A stretch of 64,000 nucleotides of DNA from Muraenolepis orangiensis (GCA_027704905.1 CM051018.1:24823704-24887703); one strand, 5' to 3'; counted from the stretch's first letter, positions 33,273 to 44,808 are shown. Notes: generated by a model not told the origin, from the letters alone. Numbers and translations are program-made.

Positions 33273-33890
33273 CTAACATCTTCCGTTGTCTGTTAATATG
33301 AATAAATAATTAATAATTACCCGTCTCCAACGTAATAGCTGTGCTTGGCGCTCAAGATGAGCAATGTTAATGACTTGTGCCCACCGTGATTGTAGGCCAA
33401 TGAAGCCTTGCAAAACCATGAGCATCACTCTCACGTCTGTTGTCCGGCATTGTTGCTACTGTTGTTGTTGTGGCGCCAGCGTTGCTGGGAAAGCAGAGAC
33501 GTATCCAGACGTTAACAGCGAAAAAGTCGGTGGAAACGCAAACCAGTTCTTTGACGGCTCGCCAGTTGAACCAACTGCGAACCGGCTCTCGCGCCACCCG
33601 AGAGCTAGAACTAGGCTTGCGTTGGTGGAAACGAGGCATAAGACATCCTCCTATTTCTGGTTCAACTTCAATCCCCTAACAAACACCTAATTGGAACAGG
33701 TGTTATATGTTTAGTCTGGAAGGTGTGGTTCACGTGGGGGAATAGGCACATAAGCGTGGGAAGGAGGTGAAGAGAGACATAAAGCTACATATAGGGGGTC
33801 TGTGAGAAGATATGATACATTTTGTATCGGAAAGTGTGGTTCACGTGGGGGGATAGGCACATAAGCGCTATTTTGTTTTCTGGCCGGATG
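33273..33890. repeat. Non-coding stretch with a two-copy direct repeat
   Basis: The segment gtgtggttcacgtggggg followed by ataggcacataagcg occurs at about 33724 and 33836, roughly 112 bp apart. Upstream (33480-33640) is a GC-rich block with ggtggaaacg words, resembling fish MITEs, but I could not define its ends. Confidence 0.45.
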
Positions 33891-33899
33891 TCTGACACG

Positions 33900-34250
33900 T
33901 TTTCCCGTAGTCGGTCGGTCAATGTGTGGCTTCAGGTCTTGCTGTAGCGATCCATAGAACAGCATTGAGGTTGTCATCGGTAATGCGTGATACAGCAAGA
34001 TCCAAGTCTGCCTTCACGCTTCTTATGAACATGGATAGATCCGTATCCGTGTTGTCTGTGCTTTCATCAACCGCTAATGGAAAAAGCCAGGTAACTGCGT
34101 GTCTCTTCGGCCAGCTGTGTTTCCAGATTGTCTGCTAGTTCCTTAACTCAGTCAACGATGGAGTTTCTTGACAAACTTTTTCTTGACGACACGGTGCATG
34201 TTGTGTTGTCTGCATATTGGTTTATAATGCTTTGCCCCCCACTTGGCAAA
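33900..34250 (-). pseudogene. hAT transposase remnant
   Basis: Minus-strand translation gives ELADNLETQLAEETRSYLAF and LAVDESTDNTDTDLSMFIRSV, the first catalytic-Asp block of hAT transposases like that at 1-1174. There are stops on both sides, and only about 100 residues are recognisable. Confidence 0.6.
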
Positions 34251-34309
34251 TTAATCCCTTGAATGTCTGTCTGCTTTATTCATTTCGGCCGAACTTTCCC
34301 CCATAATCC

Positions 34310-34525
34310 TGCTGAGTACCGCCGATAGCTGCTCTGACGGATCTCTCCAATGGGAAAGAATCCATTATTGCACCATTTATTTTAACCCTACTTGTTGCAT
34401 TCCTATATAACTGCTTTATCCAATGAACCACCCTTCTCTCTGAAACCAAATTTCTCCATGCTGCAAAATGAAAACTTGTGCTCCACCCTGTCGAAGACTT
34501 TGATAAAATCCACACTTCACATGAT
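34310..34525 (-). pseudogene. L1-type LINE reverse transcriptase fragment
   Basis: Minus-strand translation in mixed frames shows the L1 RT palm pattern: DFIKVFDRVEHKF, GFREK, WIKQLYRNATSRVKINGAI and FPLERSVR. It is cut on the right by a 17-bp tandem array. The L1 endonuclease debris at 36.2-36.6 kb lies in the same orientation upstream, so both may come from one element. Confidence 0.6.
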
Positions 34526-34529
34526 CCCA

Positions 34530-35108
34530 TGTACTGTATCCCTTATTGTACTGTATCCCTTATTGTACCATATCCCTTATTGTGCCGTATCCCTTATTGT
34601 ACCGTATCCCTTATTATACCATATCCCTTATTGTACCCTATCCCTTATTGTGCCGTATCCCTTATTGTACCGTATCCCTTATTGTACCCTATCCCTTATT
34701 GTACCGTATCCCTTATTGTACCCTATCCCTTATTGTACCGTATCCCTTATTGTGCCGTATCCCTTATTGTACCCTATCCCTTATTGTGCCGTATCCCTTA
34801 TTGTACCCTATGCCTTATTGTACCGTATCCCTTATTGTACCCTATCCCTTATTGTACCCTATCCCTTATTGTGCCGTATCCCTTATTGTACCCTATCCCT
34901 TATTGTACCGTATCCCTTATTGTACCCTATCCCTTATTGTACCGTATCCCTTATTGTGCCGTATCCCTTATTGTACCGTATCCCTTATTGTGCCGTATCC
35001 CTTATTGTACCGTATCCCTTATTGTACCCTATCCCTTATTGTACCGTATCCCTTATTGTACCGTATCCCTTATTGTACCGTATCCCTTATTGTACCGTAT
35101 CCGTATCC
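34530..35108. repeat. 17-bp minisatellite (cccttattgtaccgtat), first block
   Basis: About 34 copies, with gtaccctat and gtgccgtat variants. The unit has no stop codon in any plus frame and 17 is not a multiple of three, so all three plus frames are open; the long open frames are artefacts. Confidence 0.97.
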
Positions 35109-35110
35109 GT

Positions 35111-35327
35111 AACCGTAACCTGATTTTTGCATTTTATAAATTGCATTTTTTATTTTTATTTTATATTCTTTATTCTATTTTTATTCTATTTTTATCTATT
35201 TTTATTTTATCTTATTTTATAACTGCTGTCTGTCGTCGGGTATTGCACACAAGATTTTCACATCACTGCTTTATACTAAACTGTAAACTGTGAAGTGACA
35301 ATAAACTTGACTTGACTTGACTTATTG
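35111..35327 (+). mobile_element. Retroposon 3' tail inserted in the 17-bp array
   Basis: An AT-rich segment ends gtgacaataaacttgacttgacttga, a short-repeat tail typical of fish non-LTR elements. The 17-bp array resumes immediately afterwards. Confidence 0.5.
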
Positions 35328-35413
35328 TGCCGCATCCCTTATTGTACCGTATCCCTTATTGTACCCTATCCCTTATTGTACCGTATCCCTTATTGTACTG
35401 TATCCCTTATTGT
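35328..35413. repeat. 17-bp minisatellite, second block
   Basis: About five further copies of cccttattgtaccgtat after the retroposon tail. Confidence 0.95.
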
Positions 35414-36165
35414 GCTGATGGTCTGATATGTCCCTCCCTGCTACCCCATATGCCTGTGTTTATCTTGATGTGCTTTTATTGCCTTTTTTTCTGTTTGCCA
35501 ATATCTTTGTTAGAATTGTGTAGAGCCCTGGAATTCTCCCTTTATTTTTTTATATAATATTATTATTCCAGTGGCAAAAGCATCAGGCATCTCCTGTTCC
35601 TTTTCCATCTCCTTGTATACTTAAATTGTAATTTGAATCCTATTTCCCATTTAATGATCCTGGACTTTTGTTTTGTTATGCTGTTATCGCTTATTTTATT
35701 TTATGTTATTGTCTTTTATATTAACTTCACACATACATTTATTTATTTGTTATTTTTTTATTAATATTACTTAATACAAAATTGATATCATCCCATGTAC
35801 AGATTTTTATAAAATGTCCAAACCGTATCAATAATATATACCAAACCCTTTACTTTATCCCAACTTTCATTTTCTAATTCTTTAATATATACTCTATCCC
35901 ACCGTATGCCCATATTTCTGCACATTTCCATATTATTTTCATTTTGTTCAGTACTATTATCTTCCTATATCCCTCCTCTTCCAGTAAACTTCTGTTTAGG
36001 CAAGAAGTCCCTTCTCTCCACTCCAAGGACTCAAAGGAAATGTAGGTATGGAACGTACAGGTATGCTTTACCTTCCTATCCAGCTTTGTCTTAATTCTCC
36101 CATGACGATGTGTCTTCGCCTGCACATGTTTTAATTTCTCCATATATCTAGATATATATGTAGAT
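35414..36165. other. AT-rich stretch without recognised gene
   Basis: Low-complexity, T-rich DNA, possibly more decayed L1 sequence. Nothing definite seen. Confidence 0.5.
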
Positions 36166-36169
36166 TTCT

Positions 36170-36640
36170 TTCTTCCATTTTTATAAAAACTTTTCTTGAC
36201 ATCACTTAAGTTCCTTCCCTCTAGCCGAATCCAACGGTGTACAGTTTAAATTAAAATATCCCACCATTATAGTTTCCCTCACACCAATTCTCTAAACCCA
36301 AGAGAAAAACCTTCCTATCGGTCTCTTTATTAGGTGCATATATATTCATTCGTTTTTAGTTTTATTTCTAAATTCTATGATAATAGTTCTTCCCATTGTA
36401 TCTCTATATATTTCTTTCATATTTTCTACGACAGTTTATCAAAATCGCCACACATGATTTATCTGTACCATGATATGCATATATTGTATCTTTCCATTTG
36501 GTTTTCACTTTCATAATGCTGTCTGTCCTAACATATAACTTTCCTTGCATTTGATTTGGATCTTTTCCAATTTGCTTTGGTTTCTTAGTCCACTTGCGTT
36601 AAATGAAATCAAACTAAACATGCAATTAGAAATGAGGGAT
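36170..36640 (-). pseudogene. L1-type endonuclease debris
   Basis: The minus strand shows a decayed pattern of an L1 endonuclease (a VYAPNKE-like and a GDFN-like segment around 36330-36230), with many stops. Weak, but in the same orientation as the RT fragment at 34.3-34.5 kb. Confidence 0.35.
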
Positions 36641-36889
36641 AGTTTCAGTTCTCACCCTCTTTTCTTCCTTTCTTTTTTCTTCTTCTGGTAGGACTCTCGC
36701 CTGGCTGCATTAAATCAGCGGTTAACTTTTAATCAGTGGTTAACTTTTAACACGTGGTTAAATTGAGTTGTTCAAAGGGTATTTAGCGGTCAGTGCGCGA
36801 TTAACCAGTTAACTTTAATCACTGACTGGAGGTGTATTAAACTATGATTGAGACATTACTAGTGATTCTTGTTTAGCTTTTGCTTCAAG

Positions 36890-37395
36890 ATGGACAACAT
36901 TTTTGGGGTGTGAAGACGGGACGCACATCTGCATTGAAGCTCCACAACACCACCAAGAGGGGTTTGTAAATAGAAAGGGCCATCACCAAGTTAATCATCA
37001 ATTTACATCTTAATTGAGATGGATCATATAGTTTAGCATGCTCTCTTTCTTACATAGTGTGGTCCGTCCGGGCTTTGAGACGAGCAAACTGTCTAGTACC
37101 AACCAACCGATTTGGTTCAATTAACATATATACTAATTAACACAGAATGTGTAAATCTGAATGTAACAACTAGAAATACCAATTAGATAATGTGAAATCT
37201 GTTGTAGGGAATTCCCTAATGTTGTCAGCAAGTGGCCAGGGGCCTCCCATGATAGCCATGTGTTTGAGCCTCAGCCAGGGGTTGTTACTCAGCAGGCATC
37301 CCTTTGCAGATGGAGGTTGGGTTCCTGCTGGGGGATACCCATGCAAAAAGTATCTGCTTACCCTTTTCTCCACCCAACTACCAGGTACATTTTAA
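36890..37395 (+). pseudogene. HARBI1-like transposase remnant
   Basis: Recognisable plus-strand blocks are GCEDGTHICIEAPQHHQEGF with VNRKGHHQVNHQ (first Asp, 36905-36995) and, after about 200 bp of unrelated or intronic sequence, a segment equivalent to WPG-SHDSHVF (second Asp, near 37230). The last is a GYPCKKYLLT block near 37335. Frames change between blocks. The N-terminal part and the catalytic Glu region are missing. Confidence 0.65.
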
Positions 37396-37775
37396 ATCTC
37401 TTGCTTTCGCTCTGTTTCTCCGTTTATATGTAAACATAGAATTATAGGAACCAGTTTTTAGGTGCTAAAACCACGCCTTCACATACTGTACTCGGATCAG
37501 GTAAGGTATGTTTTTTAATAAATGAGTATTAGACAAGGTTGAAATAAATGACTGGTATTTGTAACACATTTATATACACACATAAATATATTGAGTTTGA
37601 AATTTCAATAGGTTGGCCCGACATCATGCCAGTTGAACCTTAAGATATAGATCTAAATATATAGATATATAGATGTACCTTATGAGGGGCCAGAAGAAGG
37701 ATGTATCGTCAGAGCACATGCTAACAATTTCTTTCTCTGAAAATACTCTATTGATGTATAAAATATATATATATA

Positions 37776-39411
37776 CAGTTGAAACCAGAAGTTTACATAC
37801 ACTATATGAAAAGACACATACGATTTTTTTCCGCACTGTCTGACATGAAATCAGACTAAACTTTTCCTGATTTAGGTCCGTTAGGATTACCAAAATTATT
37901 TCTATTGGCTAAATGCTAGAATAATGAGAGAAGGAAATTTTTTTTAAGAAGGAACAATTGTTTTATTACTTTCTTCAAAGTCAGAAGTTTACATACATTT
38001 CATTAGTATTTGGTACCATTGCCTTTAAACTGTATGACTTGGGTCAAACGTTTTGGATATCCTTCCACAAGCTTCTCACAATAGTTGGCAGGAATTTTGG
38101 CCCATTCCTCCTGACAAAACTGGTGTAACTGAGCCAAGTTTGTAGGCCGTCTTGCTCGCACATGCCTTTTCAGCTCTGCCCATACATTTTCAATGGGATT
38201 CAGATCAGGGCTTTGTGATGGCCACTCCAAAACATTCACTTTGTTATCCTCAAGCCACTTTTTAACCAGTTTGGCAGTGTGCTTCGGGTCATTGTCCATT
38301 TGGAAGACCCATTTGCGCCCAAGCTTTAACTTTCTGGTTGATGTCTTGAGATGTTGCTTTAATATTTCCACATAATGTTCTTTTCTCATGATGCCATCTA
38401 TTTTGTGAAGTGCACCAGTCCCTCCTGCAGCAAAACAACCCCATAACATGATGCTGCCACCTCCGTATTTCACAGTTGGGATGGTGTTCTCAGGCTTGCA
38501 AGCTTCCCCCTTTTTCCTCCAAACGTATCGATGGTCATTATGGCCAAACAGTTCAATTTTAGTTTCGTCAGACCACAGGACATGTCTCCAAAAATTAAGG
38601 TCTTTGTCTCTGTGCGCATTTGCGAACTGTAATCTAGCTTTTTTGTGTTTCTTTTGGAGTAATGGCTTCTTCCTGGCAGAGTAGCCTTTCAGCCCATGTC
38701 GGTACAGTACTCGTTTCACTGTGGATAATGACACACTCTTACCAGCTTCAGCCAGCGTCTTCACAAGGTCTTTTGCTTTGGTTCTTGGGTTGGTATGCAC
38801 TTTTCGGACCAAAGCACGTTCATCTCTGGGACACAGAACCCGTCTCCTTCCTGAGCGGTATGATGGCTGGACATTCCCATGGTGTTTATACTTACGTATA
38901 ATAGTTTGAACGGATGAACGTGGCACCTTCAGGCATCTGGAAATTGCACCCAAGGATGAACCAGTCTTGTGCAAGTCCACAATTCTCTTCCTGAGATCTT
39001 GGCTGATTTCTTTTGACTTTCCCATGATGTTGCACAAATAAGCAGTGTGTTTCAGGTGTGCCTTAAAATACATCCACAGGTGTGTATCTAATTAACTCAG
39101 ATGTTGTCAATAAACCTATCAGAAGCTTCCAAAGACATGACATCATCATCTGGGCTTTCCCAAATTGTTTAAAGGCATAGTAGTCTTAGTGTATGTAAAC
39201 TTCTGACTTTGAAGAAAGTAATAAAACAATTGTTCCTTCTTAAAAAAAAATTCCTTCTCTCATTATTCTAGCATTTAGCCAATAGAAATAATTTTGGTAA
39301 TCCTAACGGACCTAAATCAGGAAAAGTTTAGTCTGATTTCATGTCAGACAGTGCGGAAAAAAATCGTATGTGTCTTTTCATATAGTGTATGTAAACTTCT
39401 GGTTTCAACTG
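37776..39411 (-). mobile_element. Intact Tc1 transposon of Sleeping Beauty type
   Basis: 1,636 bp, flanked by TA on both sides (37774-37775, 39412-39413). Terminal inverted repeats of about 225 bp start CAGTTGAAACCAGAAGTTTA and are nearly identical, differing at about one position in a homopolymer region. Each arm holds an outer and an inner copy of agaagtttacatacac-like sequence (outer at the very ends; inner near 37980 and 39190), which is the IR/DR arrangement known for Sleeping Beauty-type elements. One intact transposase gene lies between the arms. Confidence 0.96.
38003..39025 (-). CDS. Tc1/Sleeping Beauty-type transposase, 340 aa, apparently intact
   Basis: The chosen start is the ATG at 39025 (MGKSKEISQDLRKRIVDLHK), the conserved start of this family and 340 residues to the stop at 38003, the usual length. 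An in-frame ATG at 39073 would add 16 residues with no family match. The N-terminus has a paired-like domain (two helix-turn-helix parts, residues about 1-110) with the GRRR motif between them. The DD34E catalytic triad is visible: LWSDETKIELFG, MDNDPKHTA and SPDLNPIENVW. The glycine-rich GGGSIMLWGCF segment is present. The enzyme cuts and pastes the element at TA sites in the nucleus. With near-identical TIRs and no stops, this copy is recent and could be active or mobilisable; activity is not shown by sequence alone. Confidence 0.95.
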   Translation of the reverse strand: MGKSKEISQDLRKRIVDLHKTGSSLGAISRCLKVPRSSVQTIIRKYKHHGNVQPSYRSGRRRVLCPRDERALVRKVHTNPRTKAKDLVKTLAEAGKSVSLSTVKRVLYRHGLKGYSARKKPLLQKKHKKARLQFANAHRDKDLNFWRHVLWSDETKIELFGHNDHRYVWRKKGEACKPENTIPTVKYGGGSIMLWGCFAAGGTGALHKIDGIMRKEHYVEILKQHLKTSTRKLKLGRKWVFQMDNDPKHTAKLVKKWLEDNKVNVLEWPSQSPDLNPIENVWAELKRHVRARRPTNLAQLHQFCQEEWAKIPANYCEKLVEGYPKRLTQVIQFKGNGTKY

Positions 39412-39492
39412 TATATATTTATGATTAAACTGACCACAACACACATTTTAATTCAATCTAACAAACTAAATGACAAATTAACATCCTTCAGC

Positions 39493-42400
39493 CTATCTTT
39501 TGTTGTTTTCAACAGCTGAGTTTCTTTTAAGTTTTTCACTTTCTAATAATTTCTTTAACATCAAATTTTCTTTTTGCAAAGCAACTTTTCTATTTTCCTC
39601 CTCTAGTAGTTTAGTTGTAATTGTTTTTTATTTTAAATATCCTCATATTTGACTTTCTTCTCCATTGCGGTGTGCCGAATTGGAGCTTGGTAGGTAGAGA
39701 AAGGTGTAGATCTAGTTGGAGCTGGGTAGGTAGAGAAAGGTGTAGATCTAGTTGGAGCTGGGTAGGTAGAGAAAGGTGTGGATCTAGTTGGAGCTGGGTA
39801 GGTAGAGAAAGGTGTAGATCTAGTTGGAGCTGGGTAGGTAGAGAAAGGTGTAGATCTAGTTGGAGCTGGGTAGGTAGAGAAAGGTGTAGATCTAGTTGGA
39901 GCTGGGTAGGTAGAGAAAGGTGTAGATCTAGTTGGAGCTGGGTAGGTAGAGAAAGGTGTAGATCTAGTTGGAGCTGGGTAGGTAGAGAAAGGTGTAGATC
40001 TAGTTGGAGCTGGGTAGGTAGAGAAAGGTGTAGATCTAGTTGGAGCTGGGTAGGTAGAGAAAGGTGTAGATCTAGTTGGAGCTGGGTAGGTAGAGAAAGG
40101 TGTAGATCTAGTTGGAGCTGGGTAGGTAGAGAAAGGTGTAGATCTAGTTGGAGCTGGGTAGGTAGAGAAAGGTGTAGATCTAGTTGGAGCTGGGTAGGTA
40201 GAGAAAGGTGTAGATCTAGTTGGAGCTGGGTAGGTAGAGAAAGTTGTAGATCTAGTTGGAGCTGGGTAGGTAGAGAAAGGTGTAGATCTAGTTGGAGCTG
40301 GGTAGGTAGAGAAAGGTGTAGATCTAGTTGGAGCTGGGTAGGTAGAGAAAGGTGTAGATCTAGTTGGAGCTGGGTAGGTAGAGAAAGGTGTACATCTAGT
40401 TGGAGCTGGGAAGGTAGAGAAAGGTGTACATCTAGTTGGAGCTGGGTAGGTAGAGAAAGGTGTACATCTAGTTGGAGCTGGGTAGGTAGAGAAAGGTGTA
40501 CATCTAGTTGGAGCTGGGTAGGTAGAGAAAGGTGTACATCTAGTTGGAGCTGGGTAGGTAGAGAAAGGTGTACATCTAGTTGGAGCTGGGTAGGTAGAGA
40601 AAGGTGTACATCTAGTTGGAGCTGGGTAGGTAGAGAAAGGTGTACATCTAGTTGGAGCTGGGTAGGTAGAGAAAGGTGTACATCTAGTTGGAGCTGGGTA
40701 GGTAGAGAAAGGTGTAGATCTAGTTGGAGCTGGGTAGGTAGAGAAAGGTGTAGATCTAGTTGGAGCTGGGTAGGTAGAGAAAGGTGTAGATCTAGTTGGA
40801 GCTGGGTGGGTAGAGAAAGGTGTAGATCTAGTTGGAGCTGGGTGGGTGGAGAAAGGTGTAGATCTAGTTGGAGCTGGGTAGGTAGAGAAAGGTGTAGATC
40901 TAGTTGGAGCTGGGTAGGTGGAGAAAGGTGTAGATCTAGTTGGAGCTGGGTGGGTGGAGAAAGGTGTAGATCTAGTTGGAGCTGGGTAGGTAGAGAAAGG
41001 TGTAGATCTAGTTGGAGCTGGGTAGGTAGAGAAAGGTGTAGATCTAGTTGGAGCTGGGTAGGTAGAGAAAGGTGTAGATCTAGTTGGAGCTGGGTAGGTA
41101 GAGAAAGGTGTATATCTAGTTGGAGCTGGGTAGGTAGAGAAAGGTGTAGATCTAGTTGGAGCTGGGTAGGTAGAGAAAGGTGTAGATCTAGTTGGAGCTG
41201 GGTAGGTAGAGAAAGGTGTAGATCTAGTTGGAGCTGGGTAGGTAGAGAAAGGTGTAGATCTAGTTGGAGCTGGGTAGGTAGAGAAAGGTGTAGATCTAGT
41301 TGGAGCTGGGTAGGTAGAGAAAGGTGTAGATCTAGTTGGAGCTGGGTAGGTAGAGAAAGGTGTAGATCTAGTTGGAGCTGGGTAGGTAGAGAAAGGTGTA
41401 GATCTAGTTGGAGCTGGGTAGGTAGAGAAAGATGTAGATCTAGTTGGAGCTGGGTAGGTAGAGAAAGGTGTAGATCTAGTTGGAGCTGGGTAGGTAGAGA
41501 AAGGTGTAGATCTAGTTGGAGCTGGGTGGGTGGAGAAAGGTGTAGATCTAGTTGGAGCTGGGTGGGTGGAGAGTGGTGTATATCCAGTTGGAGCTGGGTG
41601 GGTGGAGAGTGGTGTAGATCTAGTTGGAGCTGGGTGGGTGGAGAGTGGTGTATATCTAGTTGGAGCTGGGTGGGTGGAGAGTGGTGTATATCCAGTTGGA
41701 GCTGGGTGGGTGGAGAGTGGTGTAGATCTAGTTGGAGCTGGGTGGGTGGAGAGTGGTGTAGATCTAGTTGGAGCTGGGTGGGTGGAGAGTGGTGTAGATC
41801 CAGTCACTGGGCGTAGTAACGGTTCATCTGCAGGGGGGAGCTGTTCTGTGGCTCAGCCTCAGCATCGGTGTCTGTAACATGTTAAATAACCATTTATATA
41901 ACCGCTTTGAGTACTAAGAAAATAACTATCAATTGAATGTATTATTACATCAAAAGGTGGGGCAAACTACTTCACACATTGAAGCCTTTCCAATATATAA
42001 AAAACTCCCGCCAGCAGGTCTGCGTCATTTTGACAAATCTAAATATACATTTTAAACCCATATTATATGCTCTTGATAAGTATAACGATTCATTAAATAA
42101 AATATGATTTTCTAATTATTTTCATAGCGATGAATTCGCCTTTATTTGTCAATAAGTGATGTCTATAACTAAGATATATTAATTTGTCATAATATAGTTT
42201 TAATTACCGTTCATGGCCTCTGGCTTGGGGGGTGCTGTCCTCCTGTCTTCCTCATTCCAGTCTGATATGTAGGAGATCTTTTTTTTTGCATGCAGGTTCC
42301 TCCATTTTTCTTTCACCTCCTTAACTGTCCTTTCTCCAACTCCACAGGCTTTGGTCTTTTGTGCTATGTCTTTCTATCATTCCTCAATGGATTTGTTGAT

Positions 42401-42508
42401 TTGTTATTTAGTGTTTCCCTGCTCTCCTATCAACTCTGTTAACAGATTCACTTCTGTTAAGGAACATTTCAGTTTTCTCTTTCTGCTGGAACTAGCGGAA
42501 GCATCCAT
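39493..42508 (-). pseudogene. Harbinger Myb/SANT-like protein with a huge 12-residue repeat region
   Basis: Exon 1 (42508 to about 42208) begins MDASASSSRKRKLKCSLTEV and carries a Myb/SANT-like (Myb_DNA-bind_5 type) domain with KACGVGERTVKEVKEKWRNLH. Three in-frame stops (42405-42360) show decay. It ends AAC-G before GTAATT. Exon 2 begins after ttacag near 41872 in matching phase (DTDAEAEPQNSSPPADEP), then runs through about 59 copies of TRSTPFSTYPAP without a stop to about 39660. After a small frameshift near 39630 a coiled-coil tail (LLEEENRKVALQKENLMLKK) ends at 39493. Such proteins bind transposon ends and carry the HARBI1 transposase into the nucleus. The length of the repeat region is extraordinary for this family. 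Confidence 0.7.
39680..41806. repeat. 36-bp minisatellite in coding sequence (about 59 copies)
   Basis: The plus-strand unit is gtagatctagttggagctgg followed by gtaggtagagaaaggt. As 36 is a multiple of three and lacks stops, the Myb-gene frame (minus) reads TRSTPFSTYPAP throughout. Variants are regional: tacatc near 40390-40690, and ggtgggtggagagtggtg near 41520-41800. The plus frame is open too, reading RSSWSWVGRERC, but has no gene context. Confidence 0.97.
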
Positions 42509-42821
42509 CCGAGTTGATGAGAAACAGGAAGTAGTTTCAAGAATTACGGGTAAAAATACTTGATCACTGTTTAACAACTGCTTAACTAGTTATTTAGTTA
42601 ATCACTCGCCTAATAACCCTTTGAACAACCCAAAGTTGACTGAATAGGAAATGTAACGACCGATTGAGACTTAACGACTTAAGTTATTCACCCTTTGAAC
42701 CACTGGCCCCGGGTCCTGTTTGCTATGTTCGATCCGGCCCATAGTCTTCTCTTTTTATTGGCTAGATTTCTTTCGAGTTTCTCCAGTACGGCTCAATCGT
42801 AAAAGTATGCCGGCACGTTCA

Positions 42822-44156
42822 TGGCGCTGTCACGCCTTGACGATTTAGCAAGCGTTTGCAGACGTATCAAAATTTCTCAAATGCTGGCATACGTCGAATA
42901 AGTTATGGGTAAGTTTTGTATAAGTTAAGAGCACGCTGGTATACGTCGTAGTATGGAGAGGTCGGCAAACTTTTTTGAGCATGCACAACATTTCAGGCCA
43001 TAGACACACGTTCACACACTATTTAGAATTATAAAATATTTAATAAAAACGGCTGAGAAACAATACAATTCAATACAATATTCCCTGGAACGGGGAGCCC
43101 GAGATCTCCACCCGACAGACCGGATAACCAATAACTGCCTGACAGTAGTTCACCTGAAAGTCTGCCGCTTCTCCACTACAAACATATTTATCCCCTTCAA
43201 ACTCCGCCTGGTCGTCGCTTGGTCCTTCTCGTCATCCTGCCCAGTATGATTCCGCCAGACCGTGCTTTGCGATCGTTATCTATCCTGCTCTCAATGTCTG
43301 TGTGGCAGGGTGACCTCCCCCATCAATTATCCACTTCTGCGCCCGGTCATCGGTGACGGCTTCTTCCTTCCTCCGACCCCATCCGGCCCTGAGAGTTATC
43401 TATTGTTATCCGTTCTCCATCTATTCCCCAATACACTCCTACTACTATTAACTATATTATAACTATATTAACTACTGAGAGTCATTCTGTTCTCTATTGT
43501 CCAATACACTCCGCGGCCTCCAACTGCATTTTGTGATCACTTTCTTAACTGCTGAGCAAATCTATTCATTTAAAGAGTGGGGTACATGGAAACACTTTTA
43601 AAACATTAATACACACTTCTAAATTTACCCCAAATATATGCATTATTTATTTGAAATACACAATTTTCTTGATAGACAGAACAAAGCCTGCATCATCTCT
43701 ATCTGAGGGTGAGGGTGTGGGTAATGATGGATCCTCTTTGCGTTCACGCCCACTCCCACTCCCAGGAGACCGCTTGGCAGCGTTCTTCAGTTTTCTTCAA
43801 ATGACGGTGATATTGATACGGTGATGTTGATACTGCGATGTCTAGTGCGGTTATGATTTGAATCGTCGAGCAACAGCCTTTTATAGGCAACGGCACGTGA
43901 TCGTCGGCGATCCGCTGCCGCGCGCTATGCATAAGTTAGACTAGCGTTGGGCATAAGTTGTGAACGGCGGTAAGCATTCGTTGGTATAAGGTATCTATAA
44001 GTTATCAAAACGTTCTATATAAGTTGCGTTATTCATAATACGTTATGTATAAACATTGATACATGAACATGATAGTTCAGTGTATGCCAGAGTTTTAGAG
44101 ACATTTTGATACGTTGGCATGCGCTGGCTAAATGGTCAAGGTGTGACGGGGCCTTT
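42822..44156. mobile_element. Non-autonomous DNA transposon with about 70-bp inverted ends
   Basis: The left end gtcacgccttgacgatttag and the right end, inverted, gtcacaccttgaccatttag match over about 70 bp, including agacgtatcaaaat...ctctggcatac. The right terminus is aaaggccccgtcacacc at 44156; the left terminus has drifted (atggcgctgtcacgcc). The interior (43000-43950) has no transposase. The terminal GGCCCCGTCACACC is shared with 3875 and 7677. Confidence 0.65.
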
Positions 44157-44808
44157 AGGAACGCCATTACCATGCTTTTCTTTATTCTGATCCCGTCGAA
44201 CGGCTTGTTTTTGCGTTCTACATCATCCATCGGAATTTTTTACTTGTTTGTTTCCTTTAAACGGCAGGCATTCACCAGCCCACATGTCTTCTGGACATTT
44301 CCATCATAGTCCCTCTCTCAACAATATCCATCGCTAACATCAGCTCTTTTTGTAACTTATTTTCTTTTCTAAAAGAATGATGTGTCCTCGCTGTGGTCCG
44401 TGATGTTCTGTGTGTCTGTGTGCATGGTCCTCAATCACATCCTTGGTCCTTGCTCATTCTCCTTGTCTTTGCCGGTCTGTTTTCAGTTGTCATTCTATCC
44501 GTCCTACTTTTCTTCATATTTTCACTCCTCCCTAATCTTATCACTCGTATCGTTTCTCTCACTCATTCCTACAAAACTTACAAAACACACCCCCCCCCCC
44601 CCCCCAAGCAGCAAAGCTGTTGGGGAATATAACAAACAAAAGCACCAACTTTCTTGCTGTCAATCAATCCCCAAACACTTCCTTAACCACAACTAACCAC
44701 TTTGTCTCTCCGATGCTGCAGGGTACCGATCATCTCAGGGCTTCCGGGTGGTATGGCCGTATGCATATATTACAGCTGCAAAACGGGCCTTTATCTAGAG
44801 ATCAAAAG

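Larger units (their letters stand above)
36700..42715. mobile_element. PIF/Harbinger element with HARBI1 remnant and Myb/SANT gene
   Basis: Inverted subterminal repeats match: gttgttcaaagggt...gattaac at 36764-36805 and the same inverted at 42590-42635. The right end continues to a ggggccagtggttcaaagggt-like terminus near 42712; the left terminus is unclear. The two expected Harbinger genes are present and converge: HARBI1-like (plus, 36.9-37.4 kb) and Myb/SANT-like (minus, 42.5-39.5 kb). An intact Tc1 is nested at 37776-39411. Confidence 0.7.

Noticed and set aside
34392..35293. Three long overlapping plus-strand open frames
   Set aside because: They lie in a 17-bp tandem repeat whose unit lacks stops in every frame; not genes.
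39033..39073. Upstream in-frame ATG of the Tc1 transposase (39073)
   Set aside because: The family starts at MGKSKEI (39025), which gives the standard 340 residues; the upstream extension has no match.
39621..41816. 731-codon plus-strand open frame with RSSWSWVGRERC repeats
   Set aside because: It is the complement of the 36-bp repeat in the Myb-gene exon; the minus frame has exon context and splice phase, the plus frame has none.
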